This document shows positions 1-7,910 of a DNA stretch of 33,919 nucleotides, one piece after another (the first letter of the stretch is position 1; the number at the start of each line of letters is the position of its first letter). Under the pieces are notes generated by a model. That model ran no database searches, was not told where the DNA came from, and saw only the letters and a list, made by a program, of their open reading frames with translations. The stretch covers positions 1-33,919 of the forward strand of contig JBCCEJ010000061.1 of NCBI GenBank assembly GCA_039030335.1, read 5' to 3'. Source of the stretch: JBCCEJ01 sp039030335. Lineage in GTDB: Bacteria; Pseudomonadota; Gammaproteobacteria; HK1. The position numbers and the translations under genes are program-made.

Positions 1-65
1 CGTGAACAACTTTCTCAGTGTTTATGACTTCCTAACGCACGACTGATAATCTGTAGCCTGTAGAA

Positions 66-261
66 GCACAATACGTGTGAGCTGATGATGTCATTGTGTG
101 TTCTGTGCACAATACGTGTGAGCTGATGATGTCATCGTATGTTCTGTGCACAATACGTGTGAGCTGATGATGTCATCGTATGTTCTGTGCACAATACGTG
201 TGAGCTGATGATGTCATTGCACAATACTTGCGAGCTGAGATAATGTCATCCTTTGCTCTGT
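66..261. repeat. 41-bp tandem repeat (minisatellite) in host DNA
   Basis: Units start at 66, 107, 148 and 189 with a 41-bp period. Each begins GCACAATACGTGTGAGCTGA and continues with a TGATGTCAT core. Units 2 and 3 are identical and unit 1 differs by two bases. The fourth is cut short at 30 bp and runs directly into a diverged fifth copy at 219-261. It lies in an intron, just before a splice acceptor of the ADRM1-like gene. This is a direct observation and no function is inferred. Confidence 0.9.
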
Positions 262-280
262 GTCACTGTTTCCCTTGCAG

Positions 281-1888
281 TGGACCTGATAGATGTTGTG
301 ACGTTAGAACGGCTGCTCCCTATCATCGCTGTACCAGAGGTCAGAGAACAGCTGCAGCCTCTTCTCCCTGAAGATGGGTCTGACCCGTCGGTGGACAATT
401 TGAAATCAATCGTTGCGTCACCTCAATTTGCTGCAGTAAGTTCTGCTGTCTAGGTCACATATGATTTGGTGCTGATTTCAGTGACTGCTGTGGCTGCTCC
501 CACCGCCTTTGTTGTTGCTGCCGCCGCCACCGCTGCTGCTGATGTTGTTAGTTGTGCTTTGGCTGCTGCTGCTGCTGCCGCTGCTGCTGCTGCTGCCGCT
601 GCTGCTGCTGCCGCTGCTGCTGCTGCCGCCGCTGCTGCCGCCGCCGCTGCTGCCGCCGCTGCTGCTGCCGCCGCTGCTGCTGCCGCTGCCGCTGCTGCTG
701 CCGCTGCTGCCGCTGCTACTGCTAATGTTGGTGGTGCTGATACTTTGGCTGCATCTGCTGCTGCTGGTGGTGGTGCCGGTGCTGGTTATTGATTATTTCT
801 CTTGATTCGTGTTGTCCCTCTTGCCTGTGAGCTTGCAGGCATTCCGGTTTTATTAGTTTTTGACTGTCCATTTGTCCTTTCTCTCTTACTCTTCCTCATT
901 GTCTCGCTCCTTCTTCCTCGCACACCCTTGTACATGTATTCCAAGACCTAGTCAAGCACATTCTGTGGTATTCCCTTCTCTGTGTCGCCTTCCAGGGTCT
1001 CCGCATTTTCGGTACGGCTTTAGAATCCGGACAGCTTGCACCGTTCATGTCGGAGTTTGGCGTCAGCGAAACTGCCAAGGCATGCGCTGCTAGTGGAGGT
1101 GGGTTCTATGCTCTGGCAGAGAAATTTGTTTCTCTCTTCACAGTCTGTAGGCCTTATCCTCAGATACAAGGTATCCTAGGGTTCGATCCCATGTTTGAGT
1201 GGGGAGCCTTGTTCAGGACTTGTGGGCTATGTGAAATGGCAAGCCAGCCAGCAGGTGTGACCGATAATTTTGGCTTGCAAGTGTTTGATTTGAAAGGTAA
1301 AATGCAGTGTAGTTGTGTGGACCAACAAACCCAGCCAGCAGGTGTTTGGATAATCCATTTTGTCTGGATAATCGATACAGTCAATGATGTAGCAAAGAAA
1401 TGAATTAATTGCACTTTTTCCACCCTTTTTCGTGGCCCACAAGTATTGTACATATGGCAGCTGGCCTCTTCGGTTTCAGACAACTGAGGCTTGGGATAGC
1501 CAAGGTGTCTGCAAATCAAGATTTTGGATAGCCAAGGTCCGGATATTAGTGAGGTTCAACGTCTCAGCTCTTCATTTGTATTCCTTCTTTTCCTTCTTTG
1601 ATCTCTCGTAATATCCTACCTGATCATTGAGAGCGAATGGATTCTCATGGATAAGAACTTTGCCACTTAGTTGTCTTGTGTATGTGGTTGGCTTAAAACT
1701 AAGAAACTTTTTTTTTTCATTTGTAGTTGTGCTGGGTATGAAAGGTCTGTCATCGATTTGTTCAACCATCTTGTCTCTTGTCGTGTCCTGCCCTGTGTCT
1801 CACAGATGTGGAGGGATTTCTCCGAGCGTTGCAGGGTAATGAGAGCTCGGGCAGTGGCGGGCAGGAAGAGGTGATGGACGTCGATTAA
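281..1888 (+). CDS. ADRM1: ADRM1/RPN13-like proteasomal ubiquitin receptor, last three coding exons (eukaryotic, partial)
   Basis: Three exons can be read. The first is 281-435, after a TTTCCCTTGCAG acceptor and before a GTAAGT donor. The second is 996-1098, after CCTTCCAG and before GTGGGT. The third is 1806-1888, after TGTCTCACAG and ending in TAA at 1886-1888. The splice phases join without a frame break. The spliced product reads VDLIDVVTLERLLPIIAVPE, then SPQFAA-GLRIFGTALESGQ, then DVEGFLRALQGN, with an acidic end VMDVD. From memory this follows the C-terminal DEUBAD domain of ADRM1/RPN13, which binds the deubiquitinase UCH37 at the 26S proteasome. The N-terminal Pru (ubiquitin-binding) domain would lie upstream, outside the window. 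The gene shows that this end of the window is animal-type nuclear DNA. Family assignment is confident; the species is not identifiable. Confidence 0.85.
562..725. repeat. Interrupted GCT/GCC trinucleotide microsatellite
   Basis: About 160 bp of almost pure GCT and GCC triplets lies within the first intron (436-995) of the ADRM1-like gene. All three forward frames stay open and would spell poly-Ala, poly-Leu or poly-Cys/Arg. Its position between a clear donor and acceptor argues against translation. Confidence 0.9.
1207..1560. repeat. Repeat-rich part of host intron 2, possibly a decayed DNA-transposon remnant
   Basis: The second intron (1099-1805) contains several internal repeats. AGCCAGCAGGTGT occurs near 1244 and again near 1334. 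GGATAATC occurs twice around 1348-1374. TGGATAGCCAAGGT occurs near 1493 and again near 1526, followed by a GGTCCGGATATTAGTGAGGT stretch. Terminal sequences with TCCGGA and GGATAA are seen in pogo/Tigger-like elements. I cannot define ends or a target duplication, so this is only a suggestion. Confidence 0.3.
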
Positions 1889-2182
1889 TCCAGCTCATTC
1901 CTCCTGCTGTATTCCTTCCATCTGCCTTCTAGAAACTCATCCATTCCGAGGCACCTTCTGCTCACATTTCATGTCCAAACAATTTGTGCATTGCAATTTT
2001 TTTTTGTAATTCTCTAAGTTTTGTTAGTGGTCAGTAACAAGGGCGTTGTTGTGGTACTTACCGACATTTGTTTTGTAATGTTTTCACTAGTAATATGGTC
2101 TCGCCGTTAGTCGAATTCAGTACACACGTTATAATTCACTTCAAGTACTTATTTGTATGTAGCACGCCTTCAAAGTAGTAAT
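1889..2182. other. 3' flank/UTR of the host gene; no further gene seen
   Basis: The stretch is AT-rich and follows the ADRM1-like stop. It has a T9 run near 1999 but no clear AATAAA signal. I see no open frame or structured RNA. It ends at the host/bacterial junction. Confidence 0.6.
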
Positions 2183-3922
2183 GTAAGAGATGCAGTCGCG
2201 CAATGGCCGGGTTTGCGTATCCATCTGCCGACAATGCTCGGCATAGGCATCTTCCGGCTCGCGCTTGACGTCTACCGTGCGAGCGCCGCGTTCACGCACG
2301 GTCGACAGCATCCAGACCACGTAGTCCGCGTGCATATCGATGACGCGCGTAAAGTTGAACTGGCCACCACCACCTTGCGGTCCGGACATGATCAACAGAT
2401 TCGGGAAGCCGTGGCTGTGCATACCGAGAAACGTCCGGGTGCCCTCCTCCTGCCATTTCTCGTGCAAGGTGCGTCCGTTACGGCCTTTGATCATGTTGAA
2501 GGTAGAAGTCGCCATCCACTGAAAGCCGGTCGCATAGATCAGTACATCCAGAGGGTATTCGATGCCGTCGTGAACAACTCCGCGTTCGTTGATCTCCTGT
2601 ACACCGCGAGGCGCGGTGTCAACCAACGTGACGTGCGGCAGGTTGAACGTCGGCAGATATTCGTCATGAAACGCTGGCCGCTTACAGCCATACGGGTAAA
2701 ACGGTTTCAAAGCCTCCGCCGTCTTGGGGTCTTTGACCACCGCATCAACACGGGCCCTGATCTGCTCCATGATGCGGAAGTTGGAATTCAACTGCTTTTG
2801 TATCAGTTCCTCAGGCGAGAGTTCGGTCTTGTGCGCCTTACGCTGCTTGTAATCGGTGAGCTTGCCGGACAGAAAGTCATCGTTCGCCTTTAGCGCGGTG
2901 CGTCCCGCCGAGATGAGGGCCAGGCGTTCGCGGCGGTTTGTGGCCCACTGCGGTTCCTGCTTCCACTGCTCGATCTCTTCGGATGTGGTGGCACGCTGGT
3001 CGCGCACATCGATCGATGACGGGGTACGCTGGAATACATAGAGTTCTCCAACGACCTTGGCGAGTTCGGGAACCGCCTGCACGGCCGTGGCGCCGGTACC
3101 GATGATGCCGACCCTGCGACCCTCCAACGGAATGTGATAGTTCCAACGCGAGGTGTGAAAAGCGTCGCCCTCGAAGCTCTCCATTCCGCTGATCCGCGCG
3201 AGCTTGGGCGTCGTCAGGATACCGTTGGCCAGCACGACGAAGCGCGCCCGCATCGCGTCCCCACGGTCGGTGTAAACCGTCCAACGGCCGGCTTCTTCAT
3301 CCCATTCCGTACGATCCACGGTTGTATGAAACAGGCAACGGTCATAAAAGCCGAAGCGCTCAGCCATGGTCTGACAGTACTCGAGGATCTCGAAACCCGA
3401 GGCGAACTTCATCGACGGGAAATAGCCCATCTCTTCGAGCAGCGGCAGATAGCTGTACGACTCGACATCGCAGGCGATGCCCGGATAGCGGTTCCAGTAC
3501 CACGTGCCTCCCACATCGCCGCCCTTCTCGCAAAACCGCACATCCTGGAAGCCAGCCTTGCGCAGCTTGTACCAGAGCAGCAATCCAGCGAAGCCGGCGC
3601 CGATCACGAGAACTTCACATTCATCGGTCAACGCTTCGCGGGCGATCGGCTCGGCGCTGTAGACATCATCCAGGTATTTGCTGAACTCTCCCTCCATCGC
3701 CATGTAGTCGGCCGCGCCGCGCCGGGCTTCCTTGAATTCGCGGTAGCGAGCCTGTTCGTTGGCATTGAAGACTGCGCCAGGCGGCGGCGGCGGCAGTTCC
3801 TTCATAGCCGCATCATCATTGATCTTGTAACCCTGGCCCATGATGGCCTCGGTGGCCTTGGCGGCGCGGGTTGCGAATGCCTTGAAACCAGTCTCCGGGT
3901 CGATTCGAACGGACGGTGTCAT
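2141..3922 (-). CDS. Baeyer-Villiger-type flavin monooxygenase, C-terminus lost at the junction
   Basis: This is a class B flavoprotein monooxygenase that would use FAD and NADPH to insert oxygen into a ketone or a similar carbonyl. The FAD-binding motif GAGFAG is at residues 108-113, followed by GGTWYWNRYPG. The Baeyer-Villiger fingerprint FEGDAFHTSRW is at 250-260 (F-x-G-x3-H-x3-W). The second, NADPH-binding, motif GIIGTGATA is at about 272-280, KRPAFHDEYLPTFN near 414 and YATGF near 463. About 90 residues precede the FAD domain, as in the longer members of the family. The ATG at 3922 has no obvious ribosome-binding site. The last 13 residues are read from host-side DNA, so the true protein is cut at about residue 580 and probably lacks a few tens of residues. 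The substrate cannot be told. The gene stands divergent from the TauD-like gene. Confidence 0.88.
   Translation of the reverse strand: MTPSVRIDPETGFKAFATRAAKATEAIMGQGYKINDDAAMKELPPPPPGAVFNANEQARYREFKEARRGAADYMAMEGEFSKYLDDVYSAEPIAREALTDECEVLVIGAGFAGLLLWYKLRKAGFQDVRFCEKGGDVGGTWYWNRYPGIACDVESYSYLPLLEEMGYFPSMKFASGFEILEYCQTMAERFGFYDRCLFHTTVDRTEWDEEAGRWTVYTDRGDAMRARFVVLANGILTTPKLARISGMESFEGDAFHTSRWNYHIPLEGRRVGIIGTGATAVQAVPELAKVVGELYVFQRTPSSIDVRDQRATTSEEIEQWKQEPQWATNRRERLALISAGRTALKANDDFLSGKLTDYKQRKAHKTELSPEELIQKQLNSNFRIMEQIRARVDAVVKDPKTAEALKPFYPYGCKRPAFHDEYLPTFNLPHVTLVDTAPRGVQEINERGVVHDGIEYPLDVLIYATGFQWMATSTFNMIKGRNGRTLHEKWQEEGTRTFLGMHSHGFPNLLIMSGPQGGGGQFNFTRVIDMHADYVVWMLSTVRERGARTVDVKREPEDAYAEHCRQMDTQTRPLRDCISYITTLKACYIQIST
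2180..2186. other. Probable junction between eukaryotic and bacterial DNA
   Basis: On the minus strand the monooxygenase protein matches its family until RDCISY (codons ending near 2183), then changes to ITTLKACYIQIST and stops in AT-rich DNA. Base composition switches at the same place, from intron-bearing host sequence to dense bacterial coding sequence. The exact base is uncertain by a few nucleotides. Confidence 0.75.
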
Positions 3923-4226
3923 CTAATTACCGTGGTTATTTTCGTCAATGGTGACGATCTGATCAGACCTCAGGCGGTCGGTCCAGTTTTTCGCGTTCTC
4001 AGGCGAAGCAGATTTGGTTTTCCCGCCAGAGCAAAGCAGGTGAGCACCTCGGACCTGAGCGTCGGGGACGCAGGCATGCAAGGTGCGTGAACCCCGATTC
4101 AGCGCAAGAGCCGTGACCGTGCCGCGGGGAACGCACAGGCGCGCAGGCTAATGAACCGGGCGGGTGGTAGACGGCAGCACGGGGTAGACTTGGACGCAGG
4201 CACCCTACCACCCAGAGGTCATCGAC
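3923..4226. other. Divergent intergenic region, no gene recognised
   Basis: These 304 bp separate two divergent genes and should hold promoters for both. I see no convincing -35/-10 pair. The open frames crossing it have no family resemblance and look like shadows. Confidence 0.5.
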
Positions 4227-5030
4227 ATGCCAACCATACAACCCAGCGGACGTGCGCTTGGCGCATGCGTCACAGGCATAGATCTCGCGCAGCCCATTTC
4301 CCCGGATGCCGCCGCCAGACTCAGAACTGCACTTTGGGACCACTGCGTACTGCACTTCCCCGGGCAGAAGCTGAGTGAACGGGCACAAGTCGACTTCACC
4401 CGTATCTTCGGAGAGCCGATGGTGCACGTACGTCCGCAAGCGGGCGAACACGAGCCAGGTATCTTCGTGATCTCAAATGTCACCGAGAACGGCGAGCCGA
4501 TCGGCGCTCTCGGCAGCGGGCACATCGGCTTCCACTCCGATCTGGCTTACTTGCCCGAGCCGGGCACCATCTCCACGCTCTACGCCCGTGAAGTGCCTGG
4601 GTCGGGCGGCCAAACGACATGGGCTAGCGGTTACGCGGCTTACGAGGCATTGGATGCAGACACCAAAACCAGGCTGACGGGCCTGAGGGCGACCCACAAA
4701 CACACGACCGAGTCGCTGAATCCGGCTGAGATAACGGATCACCCGCTGGTTTGCAGACACCCGGAATCCGGGCGCCAGACACTCTTCGTGACGCCGCTTT
4801 TCACGCGCGAAATCCTGGGACTGGAAGCAGAGGAAGGCGAGCCCCTGCTCGCGAGGCTGGCCGCGCATTCGACGGACGAACGGTTCACGTGGACGCACAA
4901 CTGGCAAACCGAAGACCTGATCGTCTGGGACAACCGCGCGACCCAGCACAGCCGTGCCGCGTTCAGCGATACGGCGAGGCGCATCATGACACGCACGCAG
5001 ATCTTCAATGACCGGCGTCCAGTGGCTTAG
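4227..5030 (+). CDS. TauD/TfdA-family Fe(II)/2-oxoglutarate-dependent dioxygenase
   Basis: The 267-residue product has the iron-binding facial triad of the family: H103-x-D105 in GFHSDLAY and the distal H241 in NRATQHSR. Arginines in ARRIMTRTQ (251-256) are placed to bind the 2-oxoglutarate carboxylate. Such enzymes couple decarboxylation of 2-oxoglutarate to hydroxylation, often releasing sulfite from taurine or cleaving aryloxyacetates or alkylsulfates. Full length and motif spacing fit the family, usually 270-300 residues. The ATG at 4227 has an AGAGGT ribosome-binding site 7 bases upstream. Its neighbours are a Baeyer-Villiger-type monooxygenase and a GFA-type protein, so a role in oxidising small organic compounds is likely. 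Taurine is abundant in marine invertebrates, but that substrate is a guess. Confidence 0.9.
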   Translation: MPTIQPSGRALGACVTGIDLAQPISPDAAARLRTALWDHCVLHFPGQKLSERAQVDFTRIFGEPMVHVRPQAGEHEPGIFVISNVTENGEPIGALGSGHIGFHSDLAYLPEPGTISTLYAREVPGSGGQTTWASGYAAYEALDADTKTRLTGLRATHKHTTESLNPAEITDHPLVCRHPESGRQTLFVTPLFTREILGLEAEEGEPLLARLAAHSTDERFTWTHNWQTEDLIVWDNRATQHSRAAFSDTARRIMTRTQIFNDRRPVA

Positions 5031-5116
5031 ATCGTGCCATGCCGGTGCTTCGACGCGACCGGCTCGGATGAACGCAGGCGGCCGCCTGGCGCACCGCCGC
5101 AGTGAAGGAAAAACTC

Positions 5117-5542
5117 ATGAAAGTTGACGGCGGCTGTCATTGCGGTGAGCTGGTTTATGAAGCAGAAATCGATCCTGCGAAGGTTGGCGTCTGCCATTGC
5201 ATCGACTGCCAGATACTCTCGGGGACAGCGTTTCGCACGGCCGTGCACGTGCCGATCGAGGACTTCAAATTGCTCCGCGGCTCGCCGCGTACCTATACCA
5301 AGACAGGCGGCAGCGGCCGCCCTCGCATCATGGTGTTCTGCGGCAACTGCGGTACCCAACTCTACGGCACCGGCCTCGGCGATGATGCCGGGCGTATCAG
5401 TTTGCGAGTCGGTACCTGCAACCAGCGTGCGTCGCTCAAGCCGGTCCGGCAGATCTGGCGCCGCTCGGCCGTGGACTGGCTAAACGATCTGGGCATCGAA
5501 GAAAGTCATCAACAAGGCGTTGAGGCGCCTAAGCCCGGCTGA
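5117..5542 (+). CDS. GFA/CENP-V family zinc protein
   Basis: The 141-residue protein has the cysteine pattern of the glutathione-dependent formaldehyde-activating enzyme (GFA)/CENP-V fold: GGCHCGEL at residues 6-13, CHCIDCQ near 31-37 and FCGNCGTQLYG near 75-85. These cysteines bind zinc. Despite the name, most members have no proven formaldehyde activity, so only the fold is claimed. The frame is open upstream to a GTG at 5102, but the ATG at 5117 is preferred. It has AAGGA 8 bases upstream and begins with the typical MKVDGGCHCG. It follows the TauD-like gene by 86 bp on the same strand and may be co-transcribed. Confidence 0.85.
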   Translation: MKVDGGCHCGELVYEAEIDPAKVGVCHCIDCQILSGTAFRTAVHVPIEDFKLLRGSPRTYTKTGGSGRPRIMVFCGNCGTQLYGTGLGDDAGRISLRVGTCNQRASLKPVRQIWRRSAVDWLNDLGIEESHQQGVEAPKPG

Positions 5543-5550
5543 CGCAACGG

Positions 5551-5566
5551 CGCTCGGCAACGAGCG
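5551..5566. terminator. GNRA-loop hairpin between convergent genes
   Basis: CGCTCG-GCAA-CGAGCG forms a perfect 6-bp stem with a GCAA tetraloop. It sits in the 34 bp between the convergent GFA-type and EamA genes. There is no T-run on either side, so intrinsic termination is possible but unproven. Confidence 0.4.
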
Positions 5567-5576
5567 GTATCGGCCG

Positions 5577-6518
5577 TTATTGTCCTGCTCCGTGCCGCTT
5601 GCGATGTCGCGCGAGTTGCGCTTCGCGCAGCGCGATATAGGTGGCCGATCCGAAGATGAGGGCGCCTCCAGCCCAACTGATGAGCGTCGGTGTTTCCTGA
5701 AAAACGACAAAGCCGATCGCGCTCGCCCAGACCAGCCGCAGGAAATCGAGCGGCAGCACGGCAGACATCTCGGCGACCCGCAACGACTGCGCAAACGCCA
5801 GATGCCCGATCGTGCCTACAACCCCGATGCCGAGGAGCCAGCTCAATTGCTCAAGGGTTGGCGTAGTCCATACGAAGGCGGCCGGCACGGCCGTGAATAC
5901 CGCCAGCAGCAGCCCGGCATAGAGCGTGATCGTCAGGGGCGAATCCGTACGAGACAGCGTCTTGATGACGGTCATCGCGAAGCCCCAACAAAGTGACGAG
6001 ACGATCGCGAGGATGGCACCCACGGAGATCTCGCTCATACCAGGCTGCAAAACGATCAGCACGCCGGCGAATCCGAGAGCCAATGCCGTGATGCGCCGCG
6101 CCCGGATGCGCTCACCCATCAGCAGGACGGCGATCGTTGTCGCGAACAGCGGGGCAGAAAAACTAAGCGAAGTCACTTCCGCGAGCGGCACCATGGTGAC
6201 GGCCACGAAAAAGCTCAGCATGCCCACGGCCTGTACGACCGCGCGCAACAGATGCAAACCCGGGCGAGTCGTGCGCATCGCCGACAGCGCTTGGGTGATC
6301 CCACGACCGAACACCATCGGCAGCATCGCAACCACGCCGAAGAGGTTGCGGAAGAACGCGATCTCAAACGGATGCAGCGGCGCGTCTCCAGACGCTGCAA
6401 GCCACTTGATCATCGACTGCATGGCGGCGAAGCAAAGCGTGGTCACGAACATCATCAGCATGCCGCGTGCCACCGCCGGTAACCGATGGTAGGCGCTGAG
6501 CAGCGTTGCGGCACTCAT
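5577..6518 (-). CDS. EamA/DMT-family inner-membrane transporter
   Basis: The 313-residue protein is strongly hydrophobic, with about ten predicted membrane segments arranged as two EamA repeats. Typical stretches are FVTTLCFAAMQSMIKWLA near the start, a PLAEVTSLSFSAPLFATTIA loop in repeat 1 and a closing FQETPTLISWAGGALIFGSA in repeat 2. The family exports small metabolites; the substrate is unknown. The frame is open further upstream (to 6665), but the extra part is hydrophilic and arginine-rich. The ATG at 6518 has GAGG 7 bases before it and is preferred over the ATG two codons earlier at 6524. It lies downstream of the SDR gene on the same strand with about 160 bp between. Confidence 0.85.
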   Translation of the reverse strand: MSAATLLSAYHRLPAVARGMLMMFVTTLCFAAMQSMIKWLAASGDAPLHPFEIAFFRNLFGVVAMLPMVFGRGITQALSAMRTTRPGLHLLRAVVQAVGMLSFFVAVTMVPLAEVTSLSFSAPLFATTIAVLLMGERIRARRITALALGFAGVLIVLQPGMSEISVGAILAIVSSLCWGFAMTVIKTLSRTDSPLTITLYAGLLLAVFTAVPAAFVWTTPTLEQLSWLLGIGVVGTIGHLAFAQSLRVAEMSAVLPLDFLRLVWASAIGFVVFQETPTLISWAGGALIFGSATYIALREAQLARHRKRHGAGQ

Positions 6519-6678
6519 CGCCATGCCTCGATCTGCGCCTCGCAGGCAGCGACGGGGAATGAAGTACCGATTCGCGAGCGCGCGGGTCGAAGACATCCTC
6601 GGGCGCGGATAGCCACACCAGGCGTGCCGCCAGGATGAGGCGGGTGACGCAGCCTGGCGCGCCACCCACCAGGTCTCA

Positions 6679-7383
6679 TCAGGAGTTCAACCAGCCGCCA
6701 TCGACGTCGATCGTCGTCCCGGTGATGAACTCGTTCTGGATGGCGAAGACGATGGCTTGTGCCACTTCATCCGCCGTGCCGGCGCGGGGAATCAGGTTGC
6801 CAGCGCTGCTCTTGCTGTAAAAATCAGTTCGCTCGCTGCCGGCCAGAGCCACCATCGGCGTGTCGATCAATCCTGGCGAAACCACGTTCAGGCGGCGCGG
6901 CACAATCTCGCGGGCGACCGTGCGGGCAAAACTCTCGACCGCACCGCCAACGGCTCCGATCGCCACTTGCCCCGGACGGGTACGGCGCGCCGGCGCACCG
7001 CTGACGAGCACGACATTGCCATCTTCGGCGAGGTGCGCGACGCCGTAACGTACGACGTTCGCATACCCCCACATCTTGGCGAACGAGCCGCGGAAGCCTT
7101 CCAGGTCCATCTGCATGAATGGGCCGACGGCACGCGCACCGCCCGTGGCTGCGCTTACCAGCGCATCGAACGGCGCCAATTCTTCAAATAGTGCCTGCAG
7201 CGCGGCTTCGTCGAGCACATCGCACTGGCGGGACGACACCCCATCCGGCAATGTCCCGGCCTTGTCCGGACTGCGGCTCACGGCCACAACTTCGGCGCCA
7301 AGTGCCGCCAGTTGCTGAACGGCCGCGAGGCCGATCCCTGAAGTTCCGCCAAAAATGATGATCTTCTTACCCGCTACGTCCAC
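6679..7383 (-). CDS. SDR-family protein without the usual YxxxK catalytic pair
   Basis: The 234-residue Rossmann protein begins VAGKKIIIFGGTSGIGLAAV, with the NAD(P)-binding GGTSGIG at residues 12-18. It ends with the SDR-like NVVSPGLIDTPM and GTTIDVDGGW. The catalytic serine position is kept (LVSGAP, S128). Where the family normally has Tyr-x-x-x-Lys the sequence is GQVAIGAVGGAVE, placing Ile at about 142 and Gly at about 146. It may therefore not work as a normal reductase, or it belongs to a divergent subgroup. The frame extends to an ATG at 7404, but a GTG at 7383 is preceded by AGGAGGAA, so I choose the GTG. The flanking EamA gene may be in the same transcript. Confidence 0.82.
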   Translation of the reverse strand: MDVAGKKIIIFGGTSGIGLAAVQQLAALGAEVVAVSRSPDKAGTLPDGVSSRQCDVLDEAALQALFEELAPFDALVSAATGGARAVGPFMQMDLEGFRGSFAKMWGYANVVRYGVAHLAEDGNVVLVSGAPARRTRPGQVAIGAVGGAVESFARTVAREIVPRRLNVVSPGLIDTPMVALAGSERTDFYSKSSAGNLIPRAGTADEVAQAIVFAIQNEFITGTTIDVDGGWLNS

Positions 7384-7385
7384 GA

Positions 7386-7393
7386 TTCCTCCT
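7386..7393 (-). promoter_or_regulatory. Strong ribosome-binding site fixing a GTG start
   Basis: AGGAGGAA on the minus strand lies two bases before the GTG at 7383, a strong but closely spaced Shine-Dalgarno match. It lies inside the longer open frame that starts at 7404, so it favours the shorter protein. Confidence 0.7.
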
Positions 7394-7404
7394 GCCCATG
7401 TCAT

Positions 7405-7910
7405 GGTGCCAGCGGCACGTCGCCGCCGCCGTGGCGCCTAGTTGTACCACGACATCGGGAATGACGCCGGGCGCGGTAGCCGTCCCGCACCAAAGCCGTA
7501 ACGTCGCGGCGCGCAGCAAGAGTGGCAGCCCGGACGCCGGCGCGCGGCCGGCCGACGTGGCGACCTGAGAGCGGAGCCATATCAGCTCTCAGACGAGTGG
7601 CTCCAGCACGGCTTTGTGTATCGCTTCATCGGTGGCCCGCATACCGCATGCGCGGCGACGCGCAGCGGGCGAATGTCTGGCTGCGCTGCGGCGAGGATAC
7701 GGTGCCTTGCTGAACATCACAGACGGCCAGCGCAAGATTCGCTGGAGTGAAGATTTAACCACGCGAGCCCTGGGGCGCTGTACCCGCTGATGGCCTGTGG
7801 CATACCGTCGCCGGGTCGGCCTGCCCGGTGTTTACGCGACGGGTGTCGACGCCCGTCACTACTGCTAAGATCCGCGCGGAATTTCGGCTAACCGACTTGC
7901 GTGACTGCTG
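7405..7910. other. Intergenic region with one perfect inverted repeat; no gene recognised
   Basis: About 500 bp separate the SDR gene from the divergent GT2 gene. A 63-residue frame at 7522-7713 has no recognisable features and looks random. CTGAGAGC at 7565-7572 and GCTCTCAG at 7585-7592 form a perfect 8-bp inverted repeat around a 12-base centre, without a T-run. It could be an operator or a hairpin. Promoters for both neighbours must lie here, but I cannot place them. Confidence 0.5.

Noticed and set aside
466..805. Long open frames encoding poly-Ala or poly-Leu
   Set aside because: They arise from the GCT/GCC microsatellite and lie inside an intron with clear splice sites on both sides.
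2113..2118. EcoRI site GAATTC near the host/bacterium junction, suggesting a cloning joint
   Set aside because: It lies about 65 bp from the point where protein similarity ends, and the sequence between still looks host-like; a 6-bp site is expected by chance.
2153..4090. Plus-strand open frames across the monooxygenase gene
   Set aside because: They are shadows on the opposite strand of a clear family protein and show no motifs.
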